A DNA stretch of 64,000 bases from Streptomyces sp. LX-29 (GCF_029541745.1 NZ_CP089746.1:1860001-1924000), one strand, 5' to 3'. Positions 24,421 through 33,286 are shown, counted from the stretch's first letter. Notes: generated from the sequence alone by a model not told the origin. A program made the numbers and translations.

Positions 24421-24755
24421 GCGGCGGGGCGTCCGTGCCGGGTGCGGTGGTCTACCGGGTGCCGCGCCGTTGCGCCTGCGGCGGGGCGTCCGCGCTGGGT
24501 GCGGTGGTCCGCCGGGTGCCGCGCCGTTGCGCCTGCGGCGGGCTGCTCCCACCCACCCGCCCGATCACCCCGCGTACGCGAAGTGAGCCCCGATCGGGTG
24601 CCGTGCTCCGTCAGGTGACGCCGCGTGCGCCCGCGGCGGGGCGTCCGTGCCGGGTGCGGTGGTCTACCGGGTGCCGCGCCGTTGCGCCTGCGGCGGGCTG
24701 CTCCCACCCACCCGCCCGATCACCCTGCGTACGCGGAGTGAGCCCTGATCGGGCA
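24421..24755. repeat. Composite direct repeats (A-A-B-A-B) in the sepH/sseA intergenic region
   Basis: Unit A (about 57 bp, beginning GCGGCGGGGCGTCCG) occurs at 24421, 24478 and 24633. Unit B (about 58 bp, beginning GGCTGCTCCCACCCACCCGC) occurs at 24541 and 24696, with a partial third B near 24757. Copies differ at only a few positions. No ORF with host-like codon bias spans the array. Confidence 0.85.
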
Positions 24756-24766
24756 CCTACCCGATC

Positions 24767-24799
24767 ACCCTGCGTGCGGCTGTGACCGGCACGCAGGGT
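24767..24799 (-). terminator. Terminator of the rhodanese gene
   Basis: A perfect 11-bp stem ACCCTGCGTGC / GCACGCAGGGT with an 11-base loop lies 15 bp after the sulfurtransferase stop on the minus strand. Confidence 0.75.
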
Positions 24800-24813
24800 G
24801 GGTCCGGGGAGGG

Positions 24814-25653
24814 TCAGCCGGGGTGGGGGCCCGTGGCGACCGGGCGGGTGGGGTCGGCGGACCAGGCGCTCCAGGAGCCGACGTAGAGGGCGGCCGGGAT
24901 GCCGGCCACGGCCAGGGCGAGCACCTGGTGGGCGCCGGAGACACCGCTGCCGCAGTAGACGCCGACGGGGGCGTCCCCGGTGGCGCCCAGGGCGCCGAAG
25001 CGCTCGGTGAGCGCGGCGGGCGGGAGCAGCCGGCCGTTCGGTGCGACGTTCTCCGTGGTGGGGGCGGAGAGCGCCCCGGGGATATGGCCGCCGACGCGGT
25101 CGATCGGCTCGACCTCGCCCCGGTACCGCTCCGCGGCCCGCGCGTCGAGCAGCACGCCGTCGCGGGCCAGCGCGGCCGCGGCGTCGGCGTCCAGGACGGG
25201 GAGCGCGCCCGGCGCGGGGACGAAGTCGCCCTCCGTCACCTCGGGGATGACCTCGCTCAGCGGACCGCCGTTCGCCGTCCAGGCCGCCAGGCCGCCGTCG
25301 AGGACGCGTACGGACGGATGTCCGGACCACCGCAGCAGCCACCAGGCGCGGGCCGCGGCCCACCCCTGACCGCCGTCGTAGACCACGACGTCGCGATCGG
25401 CCGAGACCCCCGCCCGGCGCATGGCGGCGCCGAAGACCGAGGGGTCGGGCAGCGGGTGGCGGCCGGCGGTGCCGCCGGCCGGGCCGGCGAGCTCGGTGTC
25501 CAGGTCGACGTAGACCGCGCCGGGGATGTGCCCGGCCTGGTACGCGGGGTGACCGGGCGGGCCACCGAGCTGCCAGCGGACGTCCAAAAGGGCTGGTGGT
25601 CGCGGACCGGCCGCCTCGCCCGCGAGTTCTGATGCGGCAATGATGGCACTCAT
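24814..25653 (-). CDS. Two-domain rhodanese / thiosulfate-3-mercaptopyruvate sulfurtransferase
   Basis: The 279-residue protein starts at ATG 25653 (AAGGA site). The N-terminal inactive rhodanese domain contains LLDVRWQL and HIPGAVYVDLD. The C-terminal active domain carries LLDARAAERYRGE and the active-site loop YCGSGVSGAH with the persulfide Cys. The GSGVS loop is closest to 3-mercaptopyruvate-type enzymes (SseA). It is cytosolic and transfers sulfur to cyanide or thiol acceptors. It is divergent from the VOC gene with 283 bp between starts. Confidence 0.9.
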   Translation of the reverse strand: MSAIIAASELAGEAAGPRPPALLDVRWQLGGPPGHPAYQAGHIPGAVYVDLDTELAGPAGGTAGRHPLPDPSVFGAAMRRAGVSADRDVVVYDGGQGWAAARAWWLLRWSGHPSVRVLDGGLAAWTANGGPLSEVIPEVTEGDFVPAPGALPVLDADAAAALARDGVLLDARAAERYRGEVEPIDRVGGHIPGALSAPTTENVAPNGRLLPPAALTERFGALGATGDAPVGVYCGSGVSGAHQVLALAVAGIPAALYVGSWSAWSADPTRPVATGPHPG

Positions 25654-25936
25654 AGGACCAATCCTTGCGTAGAAGCGTCTGCGTCGAATGCTGTTCCCGG
25701 TCACCCGGCGTGCAGCCGATTGCCCTCGGAGGTGAATGGCGCCGAAACGGAAGGGCCATGCAAATTCGGGCATTCTCCCGCGGGAACCGATGAATTCCGG
25801 CGCGGCCGGGGCGCGCCGGACGGCCGGTGGTGCAAGCATCTGGAGGGGCCCCGTCCCGTACCACCCCAACCGCCCCGAGGAGCCGATCGGCCAGTGACCG
25901 CACGGCTACCACGATGGTCCGAGGAGAGAGAGTGAG

Positions 25937-26710
25937 ATGACCGAGGCACCGGCTCGGTGCGCACCGGGCACCCCCTGTTGGACAAGTCTGATGGTGCACA
26001 GCCTGAACGCGACGCAGGACTTCTACCATTCCCTGTTCGGCTGGGAGTTCCGTCCCGGACCGCAGCAGCTCGGCGCGTACGTCCGAGCGACTCTCGACGG
26101 GCAGAGCGTGGCCGGTATCGGTGAACTGCCGCCCGAGCGCCACCTCCCGATCGCCTGGACCACCTATCTGGCCTCCGACGACGCCGACGACACCGCGGAG
26201 CAGATCCGCAGCTGCGGCGGCACCGTGGCGGTGGGCCCGCTGGACGCGGAGGAGGCCGGCCGGATGGTGATCGCCTCCGATCCCTCGGGGGCGGTGTTCG
26301 GGGTGTGGCAGGCCAGGGCGCACCTGGGGGCGGAGCGCGAGGGCGTGCCCGGCACCCCGGTCTGGCGCGAACTGGTCACCTACGAGACCACGACCGCCGG
26401 CAAGTTCTACCAGGCGGTCTTCGGCTATGAGGCGGAGGCGCTCGTCTCGGCCGACTTCGACTACGTCACCCTGCACCTGGCGGGCCGGCCGGTGGCGGCC
26501 GTGCACGGGGTCGGGCACGGCCTGCCGCGCGACCGCGGGCCGCACTGGATGACCTACTTCGAGGTCGAGGACGCCGACGCGGCGACGCGCCGGGTCACCG
26601 AGCTGGGCGGCCAGGTGCTCCAGCCGCCGCGGGACGGCGCCACCGGGCGGCTGGCGACGGTCGCCGACCCGGAGGGCGCGGTGTTCACGGTCGTGCGGAC
26701 GGCTCGCTGA
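25937..26710 (+). CDS. Tandem VOC (glyoxalase/bleomycin-resistance fold) protein
   Basis: The 257-residue protein has two VOC modules: residues about 10-125 (TPCWTSLMVHSLNATQDFYHSLFGWEF) and about 135-255 (TPVWRELVTYETTTAGKFYQAVFGYE). Both end in a DP.G.VF strand (ASDPSGAVFGVW and VADPEGAVFTVV). The organisation resembles the mycobacterial 27-32 kDa CFP32/TB27.3-type protein. A GAGGAGAGAGAG ribosome site precedes the ATG. Enzymatic activity is unknown. Its last 26 bp overlap the 3' end of the convergent thymidine kinase gene. Confidence 0.85.
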   Translation: MTEAPARCAPGTPCWTSLMVHSLNATQDFYHSLFGWEFRPGPQQLGAYVRATLDGQSVAGIGELPPERHLPIAWTTYLASDDADDTAEQIRSCGGTVAVGPLDAEEAGRMVIASDPSGAVFGVWQARAHLGAEREGVPGTPVWRELVTYETTTAGKFYQAVFGYEAEALVSADFDYVTLHLAGRPVAAVHGVGHGLPRDRGPHWMTYFEVEDADAATRRVTELGGQVLQPPRDGATGRLATVADPEGAVFTVVRTAR

Positions 26711-27413
26711 CGGAGGCGGCGGCAGCGGGGGTGGCGGTGCGTATGGTCCGGACGACGTCCGCCGGCCCCGCGTCCACCGGCAGGACGTCCGGGGAGAGTG
26801 CCGCGGCGCCCGCCGCGGCGGCGGTCATCCGGCGCCGGTGGTGGCGCCGGCACAGCACCTCGTAACCCACCTCGTTGCCGGGCTGGTTGACGTCGCCGAC
26901 GACCACCTGAGCGCCCTCGACGACCATCTGGCCACCGACGGTGCGCGCGTTGTGCGTCGCCCGCGCCCCGCACCAGCAGAGCGCCTCGACCTGGAGCACC
27001 TCGACGCGGTCGGCCAGCTCCACCAGGCGCTGCGAGCCGGGGAAGAGCTTGGTGCGGAAGTCCGTGGTGATGCCGAAGGCGAAGACGTCGAGCCCGAGGT
27101 CGTCGACGATCCGGGCGAGCTGGTCGATCTGGAGCGGGGCCAGGAACTGCGCCTCGTCCGCGATCACGTAGTCGACCTTGCCGCCGGCCGACAGATGGGC
27201 CACGAGATAGGCGTAGAGGTCGAGGCCCTCGCCCGCCTCGACCGCCTCGGTGACCAGGCCAAGACGCGAGGAGAGCTTCCCGGTGCCCGCCCGGTCGTCC
27301 CGAGTGAAGATCATCCCTTGCAGGCCGCGCGCCGAGCGGTTGTGCTCGATCTGCAGAGCGAGGGTGCTCTTTCCGCAGTCCATCGTTCCGGAGAAGAACA
27401 CCAGCTCGGGCAT
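26685..27413 (-). CDS. tdk: Thymidine kinase (type II)
   Basis: The 242-residue protein starts at ATG 27413. The P-loop FFSGTMDCGKST, the lasso/DEAQF motif (VIADEAQFL) and the FGITTDFRTKLFPGSQRLVELAD segment define TK1-like thymidine kinase. It phosphorylates thymidine with ATP in the salvage pathway. A CWCG motif and a later LCRRHH supply zinc-site cysteines/histidines. The C-terminal about 45 residues are Ala-rich and beyond the usual length. It converges with, and overlaps by 26 bp, the VOC gene. Confidence 0.93.
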   Translation of the reverse strand: MPELVFFSGTMDCGKSTLALQIEHNRSARGLQGMIFTRDDRAGTGKLSSRLGLVTEAVEAGEGLDLYAYLVAHLSAGGKVDYVIADEAQFLAPLQIDQLARIVDDLGLDVFAFGITTDFRTKLFPGSQRLVELADRVEVLQVEALCWCGARATHNARTVGGQMVVEGAQVVVGDVNQPGNEVGYEVLCRRHHRRRMTAAAAGAAALSPDVLPVDAGPADVVRTIRTATPAAAASVSEPSARP

Positions 27414-27510
27414 GAGGGGGGAGGGCCTTTCATGGGGATCGCGGGGCGGCGCGGGCGTACGGGGGTGGTGCGGGTCTGCGGCGGACCGCACGTTACCGCG
27501 CGGTAGACGG

Positions 27511-28719
27511 TCAGGAACGTACTTCGAGGAGGGGGACCAGTTGCTCGGTCGGGGTCATCGAACCGTGCAGGCCCACCATCGCGGACTCCTTGGGCTCGGT
27601 CACGGAGGCGACGACGGCGACGTCCGCGCTGGCCGCCGCGATCACGTCACCGATCCGGCGGTAGACGCGCTCGTCGACGCCGTCGTCCGGCCGTCCGAAC
27701 CAGCCGGCCGCGATGGCCTCGTCCCGGCTGGCCACCCACATCCGATCGCCGAGCACCTCGCGCCAGACCGCCAGCACGTCGCCGGCGGCGCCGGGGACCG
27801 CGTACAGGTGGCGGGCGCGTCCCTCCCCGCCGAGCAGGGCCACGCCGGCGCGCAGCTCCCAGTCCTCGTCGAAGTCGATCCGGGACTCCGGATCGAAGGG
27901 GATGTCGATCATGCCGTGGTCCGCGGTGACGTAGAGCGCCGAGCGCGGCGGGAGCTGCTCGGCCAGGCGCTGGGCGAGCCCGTCGACGTAGCGCAACTGG
28001 CTGCGCCACTCCGCGGAGTCGAGGCCGAAGCGGTGGCCCTTGCCGTCCACCTCGCTGTAGTACGTGTAGACCAGCGCGCGGTCCGCGGCGCCGAGTTGCT
28101 CGGCCGCCAGGTCCATCCGCTCCTCGCCGCTGAGCCGGCCGTGGAAGGTGCCGCCGCTGAGCGCGATCTTCGTCAGCGGGGTCTCCGCGAAGGTCGGGGC
28201 GGAGACCTGGCAGGTGTGCACGCCGGCGGCGTCGGCGAGCTCAAAGACGGTGGGGTGCGGCTGCCACACGTACGGATCGGTCCACGGCTGCCAGCGCAGC
28301 TGGTTCATCAGCGCGCCGGTCGCCGGGTCGCGCACGGTGTAGCCGGGCAGGCCGTGCGCGCCGGGCGGCAGGCCGGTGCCGACCGAGGCCAGCGAGGTGG
28401 CGGTGGTGGACGGGAAGCCCGCGGTGAGCGGGGTGCCGGTGCCGTTCATGGAGGTCGGCAGCAGCGAGGTGAGGAACGGGGCCTCGGCCGGGTGCGCCTT
28501 GAGCGCCTCCCAGCCGAGCCCGTCGATCAGGAAGACGCAGACCCGGTCGGCGGGGGCCAGATCGAGTCCGGAGCCGAGCTGGGGGACGCCCAGGCCCGCG
28601 GCGACGGCGGGCAGCAGATCGGCGAGCGATCCGGTGCCGTAGCGGGGGGCGGGCGCGGTGCGCGGGTCCAGCGGGGCGGGCTCGTGCCAGGCGGCGCCGG
28701 CGGGGGCGGGGTGCGTCAT
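27511..28719 (-). CDS. Alkaline-phosphatase-superfamily nucleotide pyrophosphatase/phosphodiesterase
   Basis: The 402-residue protein has metal-binding and nucleophile motifs of the NPP group: VFLIDGLGWEAL, then GFPSTTATSLASVGTG (Thr nucleophile), YYSEVDGKGHRFG and YVTADHGMIDIP. No signal peptide is evident, so it is probably cytosolic. The substrate is a phosphodiester or nucleotide pyrophosphate, not further predictable. Its ATG overlaps the stop of the DUF5998 gene by one base (TGATG). Confidence 0.88.
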   Translation of the reverse strand: MTHPAPAGAAWHEPAPLDPRTAPAPRYGTGSLADLLPAVAAGLGVPQLGSGLDLAPADRVCVFLIDGLGWEALKAHPAEAPFLTSLLPTSMNGTGTPLTAGFPSTTATSLASVGTGLPPGAHGLPGYTVRDPATGALMNQLRWQPWTDPYVWQPHPTVFELADAAGVHTCQVSAPTFAETPLTKIALSGGTFHGRLSGEERMDLAAEQLGAADRALVYTYYSEVDGKGHRFGLDSAEWRSQLRYVDGLAQRLAEQLPPRSALYVTADHGMIDIPFDPESRIDFDEDWELRAGVALLGGEGRARHLYAVPGAAGDVLAVWREVLGDRMWVASRDEAIAAGWFGRPDDGVDERVYRRIGDVIAAASADVAVVASVTEPKESAMVGLHGSMTPTEQLVPLLEVRS

Positions 28720-29309
28720 CAGCGGCCGGAGTCCGCGATGGTGGCCTCGGAGAGCGCCTGCGCGAAGGCGAGGGTCTGCCGGACGCTGTCGGGGCCGTCG
28801 CCGGCCTCGCTGACCCGCAGGCTCAGGTCGTCGGCGGTGGAGGAGCCGGTGTAGCCGTGGTCGGCCTCGCAGTTGGGGTCGCCGCAGGCGGCGGGCTCCA
28901 GGTCCAGGCGGTTGACGGCGCCCCAGCCGATGGTGAGCACGACCTCGCGCGGCAGCGTGCCGGGCGTGTACGACTCGGGGTTGGCGACCACGCGGCTGAC
29001 CACGACCGAGGAGATCCGGTCCAGCTTCACGGACTCGGTGGAGGTGGTGGCGTACGGCGACGGGGAGGTGCCGTCGGCGGCCTGCTCGTCGGTGTGGCTG
29101 ACGATGAACCGCGTGCCGGTCAGGACGAGGACCGTGACATGGCGGCGGACCTCGTTGGCGTCGAAGGTGGTCTCCTGGTGGACCAGGTACGACACGACCC
29201 GCTCGCCGCCCACCGCGGCCTCCACCGCTTCGGCAACGAGTGCCGGGTAGTAGCCGCTGCGCTCGATCGCCGCGCGCAGCCCCTGGGTCGTCGTACCGGT
29301 CTTCGCCAT
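28719..29309 (-). CDS. DUF5998 family protein
   Basis: The 196-residue protein is taken from ATG 29309 (MAKTGTTTQGLRAAIERSGYYPALVAEAV). A second ATG at 29318 lacks room for a ribosome site. Conserved features include the YLVHQETTFDANEVRRHVTVLVLT strand region and CGDPNCEADHGYTG with two cysteines. The family is actinobacterial and, as here, sits directly upstream of an NPP-type phosphodiesterase with coupled translation, so a shared process is likely. No function is known. Confidence 0.8.
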   Translation of the reverse strand: MAKTGTTTQGLRAAIERSGYYPALVAEAVEAAVGGERVVSYLVHQETTFDANEVRRHVTVLVLTGTRFIVSHTDEQAADGTSPSPYATTSTESVKLDRISSVVVSRVVANPESYTPGTLPREVVLTIGWGAVNRLDLEPAACGDPNCEADHGYTGSSTADDLSLRVSEAGDGPDSVRQTLAFAQALSEATIADSGR

Positions 29310-29369
29310 GTGCTCCATCCTACGGGGCCGGACCGGTCCCGGGCCCCAGACCCGTTCCTGCCGGTCCGG

Positions 29370-32300
29370 TCAGTAGTTCGGCAGGTGGCGCGGGCCGAGA
29401 TCGGTCCGCGGCGCCGGCGGGGCGAGCCGGACGGACGCACCGAGCACCGACAGGCCGCGCTGGGCCACCACGACGGGCTCCAGGTCGACGGCGACCACCT
29501 CCGGATGATCGTCCACCATGCGGGACACCCGCAGCAGCAGCTCCTCCAGCGCCGCGGTGTCCACCGGCTGCGAGCCGCGCCAGCCGAAGAGCAGCGGCGC
29601 CGTCCGGATCGACCGGATCAGTTCGGCGGCGTCCCGGTCGGTCGCCGGCACCAGCCGGTGGGCGGTGTCCCCGAGCAGCTCCGAGGGGGCGCCGGCGAGC
29701 CCGAAGGAGAGCACCGCGCCGGCCGCCGGGTCGATCACCGCCCGGACGACCGTGTCCACACCGCGCGGGGCCATCCGCTGCACCACCGGCCGGAGCTCCT
29801 CGGGCGCGCCCAGCTGCCGGGTCAACTCCGCGTACGCCCGGCGCAGTTCCGCCTCACCGCCCAGGTCCAGCCGGACCCCGCCCAGATCGGTACGGTGCCG
29901 CAGGTGCGGGGCGGTGGGCTTGAGCGCCACCGGGTAGCCGAGCCGCTCGGCGGCGCGGACGGCCGCGTCGGCGTCGGGCGCGGGGAACGCGGGCAGCACG
30001 GAGATGCCGTACCGGGCGAGCAGGCGCTGCGCGTCCGGCGCGGAGACCGGCACGCCCTCCCCCACGGCCTCCGGGCCGGCGGGGTCGGCCTGGGGGTCGA
30101 CGGCGGAACCGACCGTGGCGTCCGCGGCGGCGGGCCCGGCCCCGGGCGCCAGCAGCACCTCGATGTCGGCGGCGGCGCCGGCCTCGTCGATGTCCTCGTA
30201 CTCCGGGACGCGCCCCGGCTCGGCGGCCTCGCGGCGCCACCGCGCGTACCGCACGGCCTCCGCCAGGGCGCGCACCGCGCGCTCGGCGGCGGGGTAGGCG
30301 GGGACGCCCGGGGTGGGGTAGGCGGGGCCGGCGCCGGCCGGGTGCCCGTCCGCTTCGGTGGCGTTGGTGGGGGCCGCCGTCGGGGCCTCCGCCGCGGCCG
30401 CTGTGGGAGCCTGCGCCGGGGCCTCTGCCGGGGCCCCTGTGGGCGCTTCCGCCGGGGCCGCCGTGGTCACCTCTGTCGGACCCGCTGTGGGCGCCTGTGC
30501 CGCGGACGCTGTGGGGGCCTGCGCCGCGGACGCTGTGGGGGCCTGCGCCGGGGCCGCTGTGGGCGTCTCCGCCGGGGCCGCCAGGGCTTCGGCGAGCCCG
30601 GGGATCTCCAGGTGGACCACCGCGACCGGCTTGGCGGCCCCGCCGGCCGCGCACGCCTCCCGCACCGCGGCTGCCAGCTCCGTCGCCGAGGCGCGGCCCA
30701 CCCAGGGGATCGCGTTCACGACGACCGCGTCGCAGTCGGGGTCGGCGAGCGCGGCCGAGAGGGCGGCGCGGTAGTCCGCGGGCTCGGCGCCGGTGGTGAG
30801 GTCGCGCGGGTGCAGCGGGCTCAGGCCCTCGGTGCGGCAGGCGTCGTAGGTGAGCAGGCCGAGGGACTCGGAGTTGCCGAGGATGGCGATGCGGGGGCCC
30901 GCGGGAAGGGGCTGGGAGGCGAGCAGCAGTCCGGTGTCGGCGAGCTCGGTGATGGTGTCGACGCGGATGACGCCCGCCTGGCGCAGCAGGTCGGTGACGG
31001 TGGCGTCGGGGACGGCGGTGGTGGGCACGGCGTGGCCGAGCGGGGCGCTGCCGGTGTGCCGGGAGCCCTTGACCACCACGACCGGCTTGGCCGCCGCGGT
31101 GCGCCGGGCGAGCCGGGTGAACTTGCGCGGGTTGCCGATCGACTCCAGGTACATCAGGGCGATGTCGGTGTGCGGATCGTCGTGCCAGTACTGGAGCAGG
31201 TCGTTGCCGGAGACGTCGGCCCGGTTGCCGGCGGAGACGAACGTCGAGATGCCGACGAGGCCGGCGCCGCGCCGGTGCAGCCCGGAGAGCAGGGCGATGC
31301 CGATGGCCCCGGACTGGGTGAACAGCCCGAGCCGCCCGGCGTGCGGCACCTCCGGGGAGAGGGAGGCGTTGAGCCGCACCTCGTCGGCGGTGTTGATCAC
31401 GCCGAAGGCGCCGGGGCCGAGGACCCGCATCCCGTGGGCGCGCGCCTGGCGGACCAGCTCACGCTGGCGGGCCCGCCCCTCGATGCCGCTCTCGGCATAG
31501 CCGGCGGAGACCACGATCAGCCCCTGGACGCCGTGCTCCCCGCAGTCGGCGACGACGGACGGGACCTGCTCGGCGGGCACGGCGACGACGGCCAGGTCGA
31601 CAGGGCCGTCGATCTCGCCGATCGCGCGGTGTGCCGGCACGCCCTCGGGCTCCAGCCGGGTCTGCTCGGGCGGGAAGGCGTGGTTGACGGCGTAGGTCGC
31701 GCCGGTGAATCCGGCGTCCAGGAGGTTGCGCAGCACCCTGCGACCGACGCCGCCGGGGCGCCGGCCGACGCCGATGACGGCGACGGAGCCGGGGGCCAGC
31801 AGCCGCTGCGCGGAGCGGGCCTCGGCGCGCTGCTCGCGGGCGCGCATCACGGCCACGGACCGGTCGGTGGGTTCGAGGTCGAACTCCAGCCGCACGACGC
31901 CGTCCTCGAAGCTGCGCTGCTGGGTGTAGCCGGCGTCCGTGAACACCTTGATCATCTTGGTGTTGGCCGGCAGCACCTCGGCCACGAAGCGGCGGATGCC
32001 GCGCTCGCGCGCCACGGCGGCGATGTGTTCGAGGAGGGCGGAGGCCACGCCCCGGCCCTGGTGGGCGTCCTGGACCAGGAAGGCCACCTCGGCCTGGTCG
32101 GGGACCGGATCGGCAGGGGGCGCGGAGCGTCCATCGAGGGTGGCGGCGGGAGACGGGCGGGCTGAGGAGCTGGCGGACATGCCGCGCTCGTCGATGCGGT
32201 CGTAGCGGACGGTGGCGATGAACTCGTCGCCGACGGTGGCCGCGAGGCCGACCCGGTCCACGTAGTCGTGGTGGGTGAAGCGGCGGACGTCGCGGTCGGA

Positions 32301-32492
32301 GAGCCGGGGGTAGGGCGCGAAGAAGCGGTAGTACTTCGACTCGTCCGAGACGTGCTCGTAGAAGCTGACCAGCCGCTGCGCGTCGTCGGGGGTGATGGGA
32401 CGGATCTGGGCGGTGCCGCCGTCGCGGAGCACCACATCGGCCTCCCAGTGGGCCGGGTAGCGATGGCGGTCCGGTGCTGACGGCGTCTCCAT
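29370..32492 (-). CDS. Bifunctional GNAT / NDP-forming acyl-CoA-synthetase-like protein (Pat-type lysine acetyltransferase)
   Basis: The 1040-residue protein starts at ATG 32492 (METPSAPDRHRYPAHWEADVVLRDG). The N-terminal GNAT domain (about 20-225) has the acetyl-CoA loop DAHQGRGVASALLEH. It is followed by a CoA-binding Rossmann domain (about 250-370, PGSVAVIGVGRRPGGVG), succinyl-CoA-ligase-like domain (about 390-620, GLFTQSGAIGIALLSGL), an Ala/Pro/Thr repeat linker (about 634-720) and an ATP-grasp domain (about 790-1030). Actinobacterial and Salmonella Pat proteins of related architecture acetylate and inactivate acetyl-CoA synthetase, sensing acyl-CoA through the synthetase-like half. The GNAT-first order matches the Streptomyces type. 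Substrate proteins are not predictable. Confidence 0.88.
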   Translation of the reverse strand: METPSAPDRHRYPAHWEADVVLRDGGTAQIRPITPDDAQRLVSFYEHVSDESKYYRFFAPYPRLSDRDVRRFTHHDYVDRVGLAATVGDEFIATVRYDRIDERGMSASSSARPSPAATLDGRSAPPADPVPDQAEVAFLVQDAHQGRGVASALLEHIAAVARERGIRRFVAEVLPANTKMIKVFTDAGYTQQRSFEDGVVRLEFDLEPTDRSVAVMRAREQRAEARSAQRLLAPGSVAVIGVGRRPGGVGRRVLRNLLDAGFTGATYAVNHAFPPEQTRLEPEGVPAHRAIGEIDGPVDLAVVAVPAEQVPSVVADCGEHGVQGLIVVSAGYAESGIEGRARQRELVRQARAHGMRVLGPGAFGVINTADEVRLNASLSPEVPHAGRLGLFTQSGAIGIALLSGLHRRGAGLVGISTFVSAGNRADVSGNDLLQYWHDDPHTDIALMYLESIGNPRKFTRLARRTAAAKPVVVVKGSRHTGSAPLGHAVPTTAVPDATVTDLLRQAGVIRVDTITELADTGLLLASQPLPAGPRIAILGNSESLGLLTYDACRTEGLSPLHPRDLTTGAEPADYRAALSAALADPDCDAVVVNAIPWVGRASATELAAAVREACAAGGAAKPVAVVHLEIPGLAEALAAPAETPTAAPAQAPTASAAQAPTASAAQAPTAGPTEVTTAAPAEAPTGAPAEAPAQAPTAAAAEAPTAAPTNATEADGHPAGAGPAYPTPGVPAYPAAERAVRALAEAVRYARWRREAAEPGRVPEYEDIDEAGAAADIEVLLAPGAGPAAADATVGSAVDPQADPAGPEAVGEGVPVSAPDAQRLLARYGISVLPAFPAPDADAAVRAAERLGYPVALKPTAPHLRHRTDLGGVRLDLGGEAELRRAYAELTRQLGAPEELRPVVQRMAPRGVDTVVRAVIDPAAGAVLSFGLAGAPSELLGDTAHRLVPATDRDAAELIRSIRTAPLLFGWRGSQPVDTAALEELLLRVSRMVDDHPEVVAVDLEPVVVAQRGLSVLGASVRLAPPAPRTDLGPRHLPNY
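30366..30590 (-). repeat. 24-bp tandem repeat encoding an 8-residue AQAPTAxx linker
   Basis: Inside the acyltransferase gene, a 24-bp unit (for example GCCTGCGCCGCGGACGCTGT on the plus strand) is repeated about nine times with drift. It encodes (A)AQAPTAS-like octapeptides. It stays in frame and lies between the succinyl-CoA-ligase-like and ATP-grasp domains, a variable interdomain position. Confidence 0.85.
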
Positions 32493-32955
32493 GGGCACAG
32501 CGTACGGGCAGCTCAGGCCCGGGACATCGGCCGTTCGGCCCCGGGTCCCGGCCGGACGGCCGATGTCGCCCGGCCCCCGACTCAGGGCGTCGGGGCGGCG
32601 GGCGTTGGGCGTTTGGGCGCCGGGCGTTGGGCGGCGGGCGGGGGGGCGTTGGGCGGGGGGCGTTTGGGCGCTGGCCCCGGAAGCCGGGCGGCGGGCGGCG
32701 GGCCCCTGGGCGTTAGGCGGCGGGCCCGGAAGCGGGGCGGCGGGCGGCAAGCCCCGGGTGCCGAGCCCGAAAGCCGGGCGTCAGGCGTCGCAACGCGGGC
32801 GTCAGACGTCAGGCGTCGAGCCCCGGGTGCCGAGCCCGAAAGCCGGGCGTCACGTCGCGCGCGTCAGGCGGCGGCGTCGGGCATCGCGTCGCGGGCGTCG
32901 GGCGTCGGGCGCGCCGGGCGTCGACCGGGGCGGACCACCCCCGACCCCGTGAGAC
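32493..32955. repeat. GC-rich intergenic repeats upstream of ptsH
   Basis: The region between the divergent acyltransferase and ptsH genes is gene-free. From 32590 to 32720 it is built of short drifting GGGCG(T/G)TGGGCGG motifs. A 34-bp perfect direct repeat (beginning AGCCCCGGGTGCCGAGCCCG) occurs at 32750-32783 and 32819-32852. Short GGGCGTCAGGCGTC motifs fill 32775-32930. Confidence 0.75.
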
Positions 32956-32971
32956 ACTGGTCTAGACAACC
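32956..32971 (+). promoter_or_regulatory. DasR-responsive element (dre)-like operator upstream of ptsH
   Basis: ACTGGTCTAGACAACC matches 13 of 16 positions of the dre consensus ACTGGTCTAGACCAGT; one half-site is perfect. It lies 34 bp upstream of the ptsH start codon. DasR, the GlcNAc-responsive GntR repressor, is known to control pts genes in Streptomyces, so this is very plausibly a real operator. Confidence 0.8.
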
Positions 32972-33004
32972 TCAGTGACTGGAAACGACTCGAAGGGTTT
33001 CACC

Positions 33005-33286
33005 ATGGCTGAGCGCCGCGTCAACGTCGGCTGGGCCGAGGGCCTGCACGCCCGCCCCGCGTCCATCTTCGTCCGTGCGGCGACCGCCGCCGGGGTCCCC
33101 GTGACCATCGCCAAGGGCGACGGTCAGCCGGTCAACGCCGCTTCGATGCTCGCCGTGCTCGGCCTGGGCGCCCAGGGCGGCGAGGAGATCGTGCTCGCCT
33201 CCGAGGCCGCCGACGCGGACGCCGCGCTGGACCGCCTGGCCAAGCTGGTCGCCGAGGGCCTGGAGGAGCTCCCGGAGACGGTCTGA
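33005..33286 (+). CDS. ptsH: HPr phosphocarrier protein
   Basis: The 93-residue protein has the catalytic His15 in EGLHARPAS, which accepts phosphate from enzyme I and passes it to EIIA components of the sugar PTS. The region NAASMLAVLGLGA contains the Ser46-equivalent, although Streptomyces is not known to use HPr(Ser-P) signalling. ATG 33005 has a GAAGGG site. The gene is monocistronic here with its own dre-like operator and a terminator; ptsI and crr are not nearby. Confidence 0.97.
   Translation: MAERRVNVGWAEGLHARPASIFVRAATAAGVPVTIAKGDGQPVNAASMLAVLGLGAQGGEEIVLASEAADADAALDRLAKLVAEGLEELPETV

Noticed and set aside
28857..32165. 1102-codon plus-strand open frame
   Set aside because: It is antisense to the DUF5998 and GNAT/acyl-CoA-synthetase genes. 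Repetitive RGRCGRL runs come from the coding minisatellite on the other strand.
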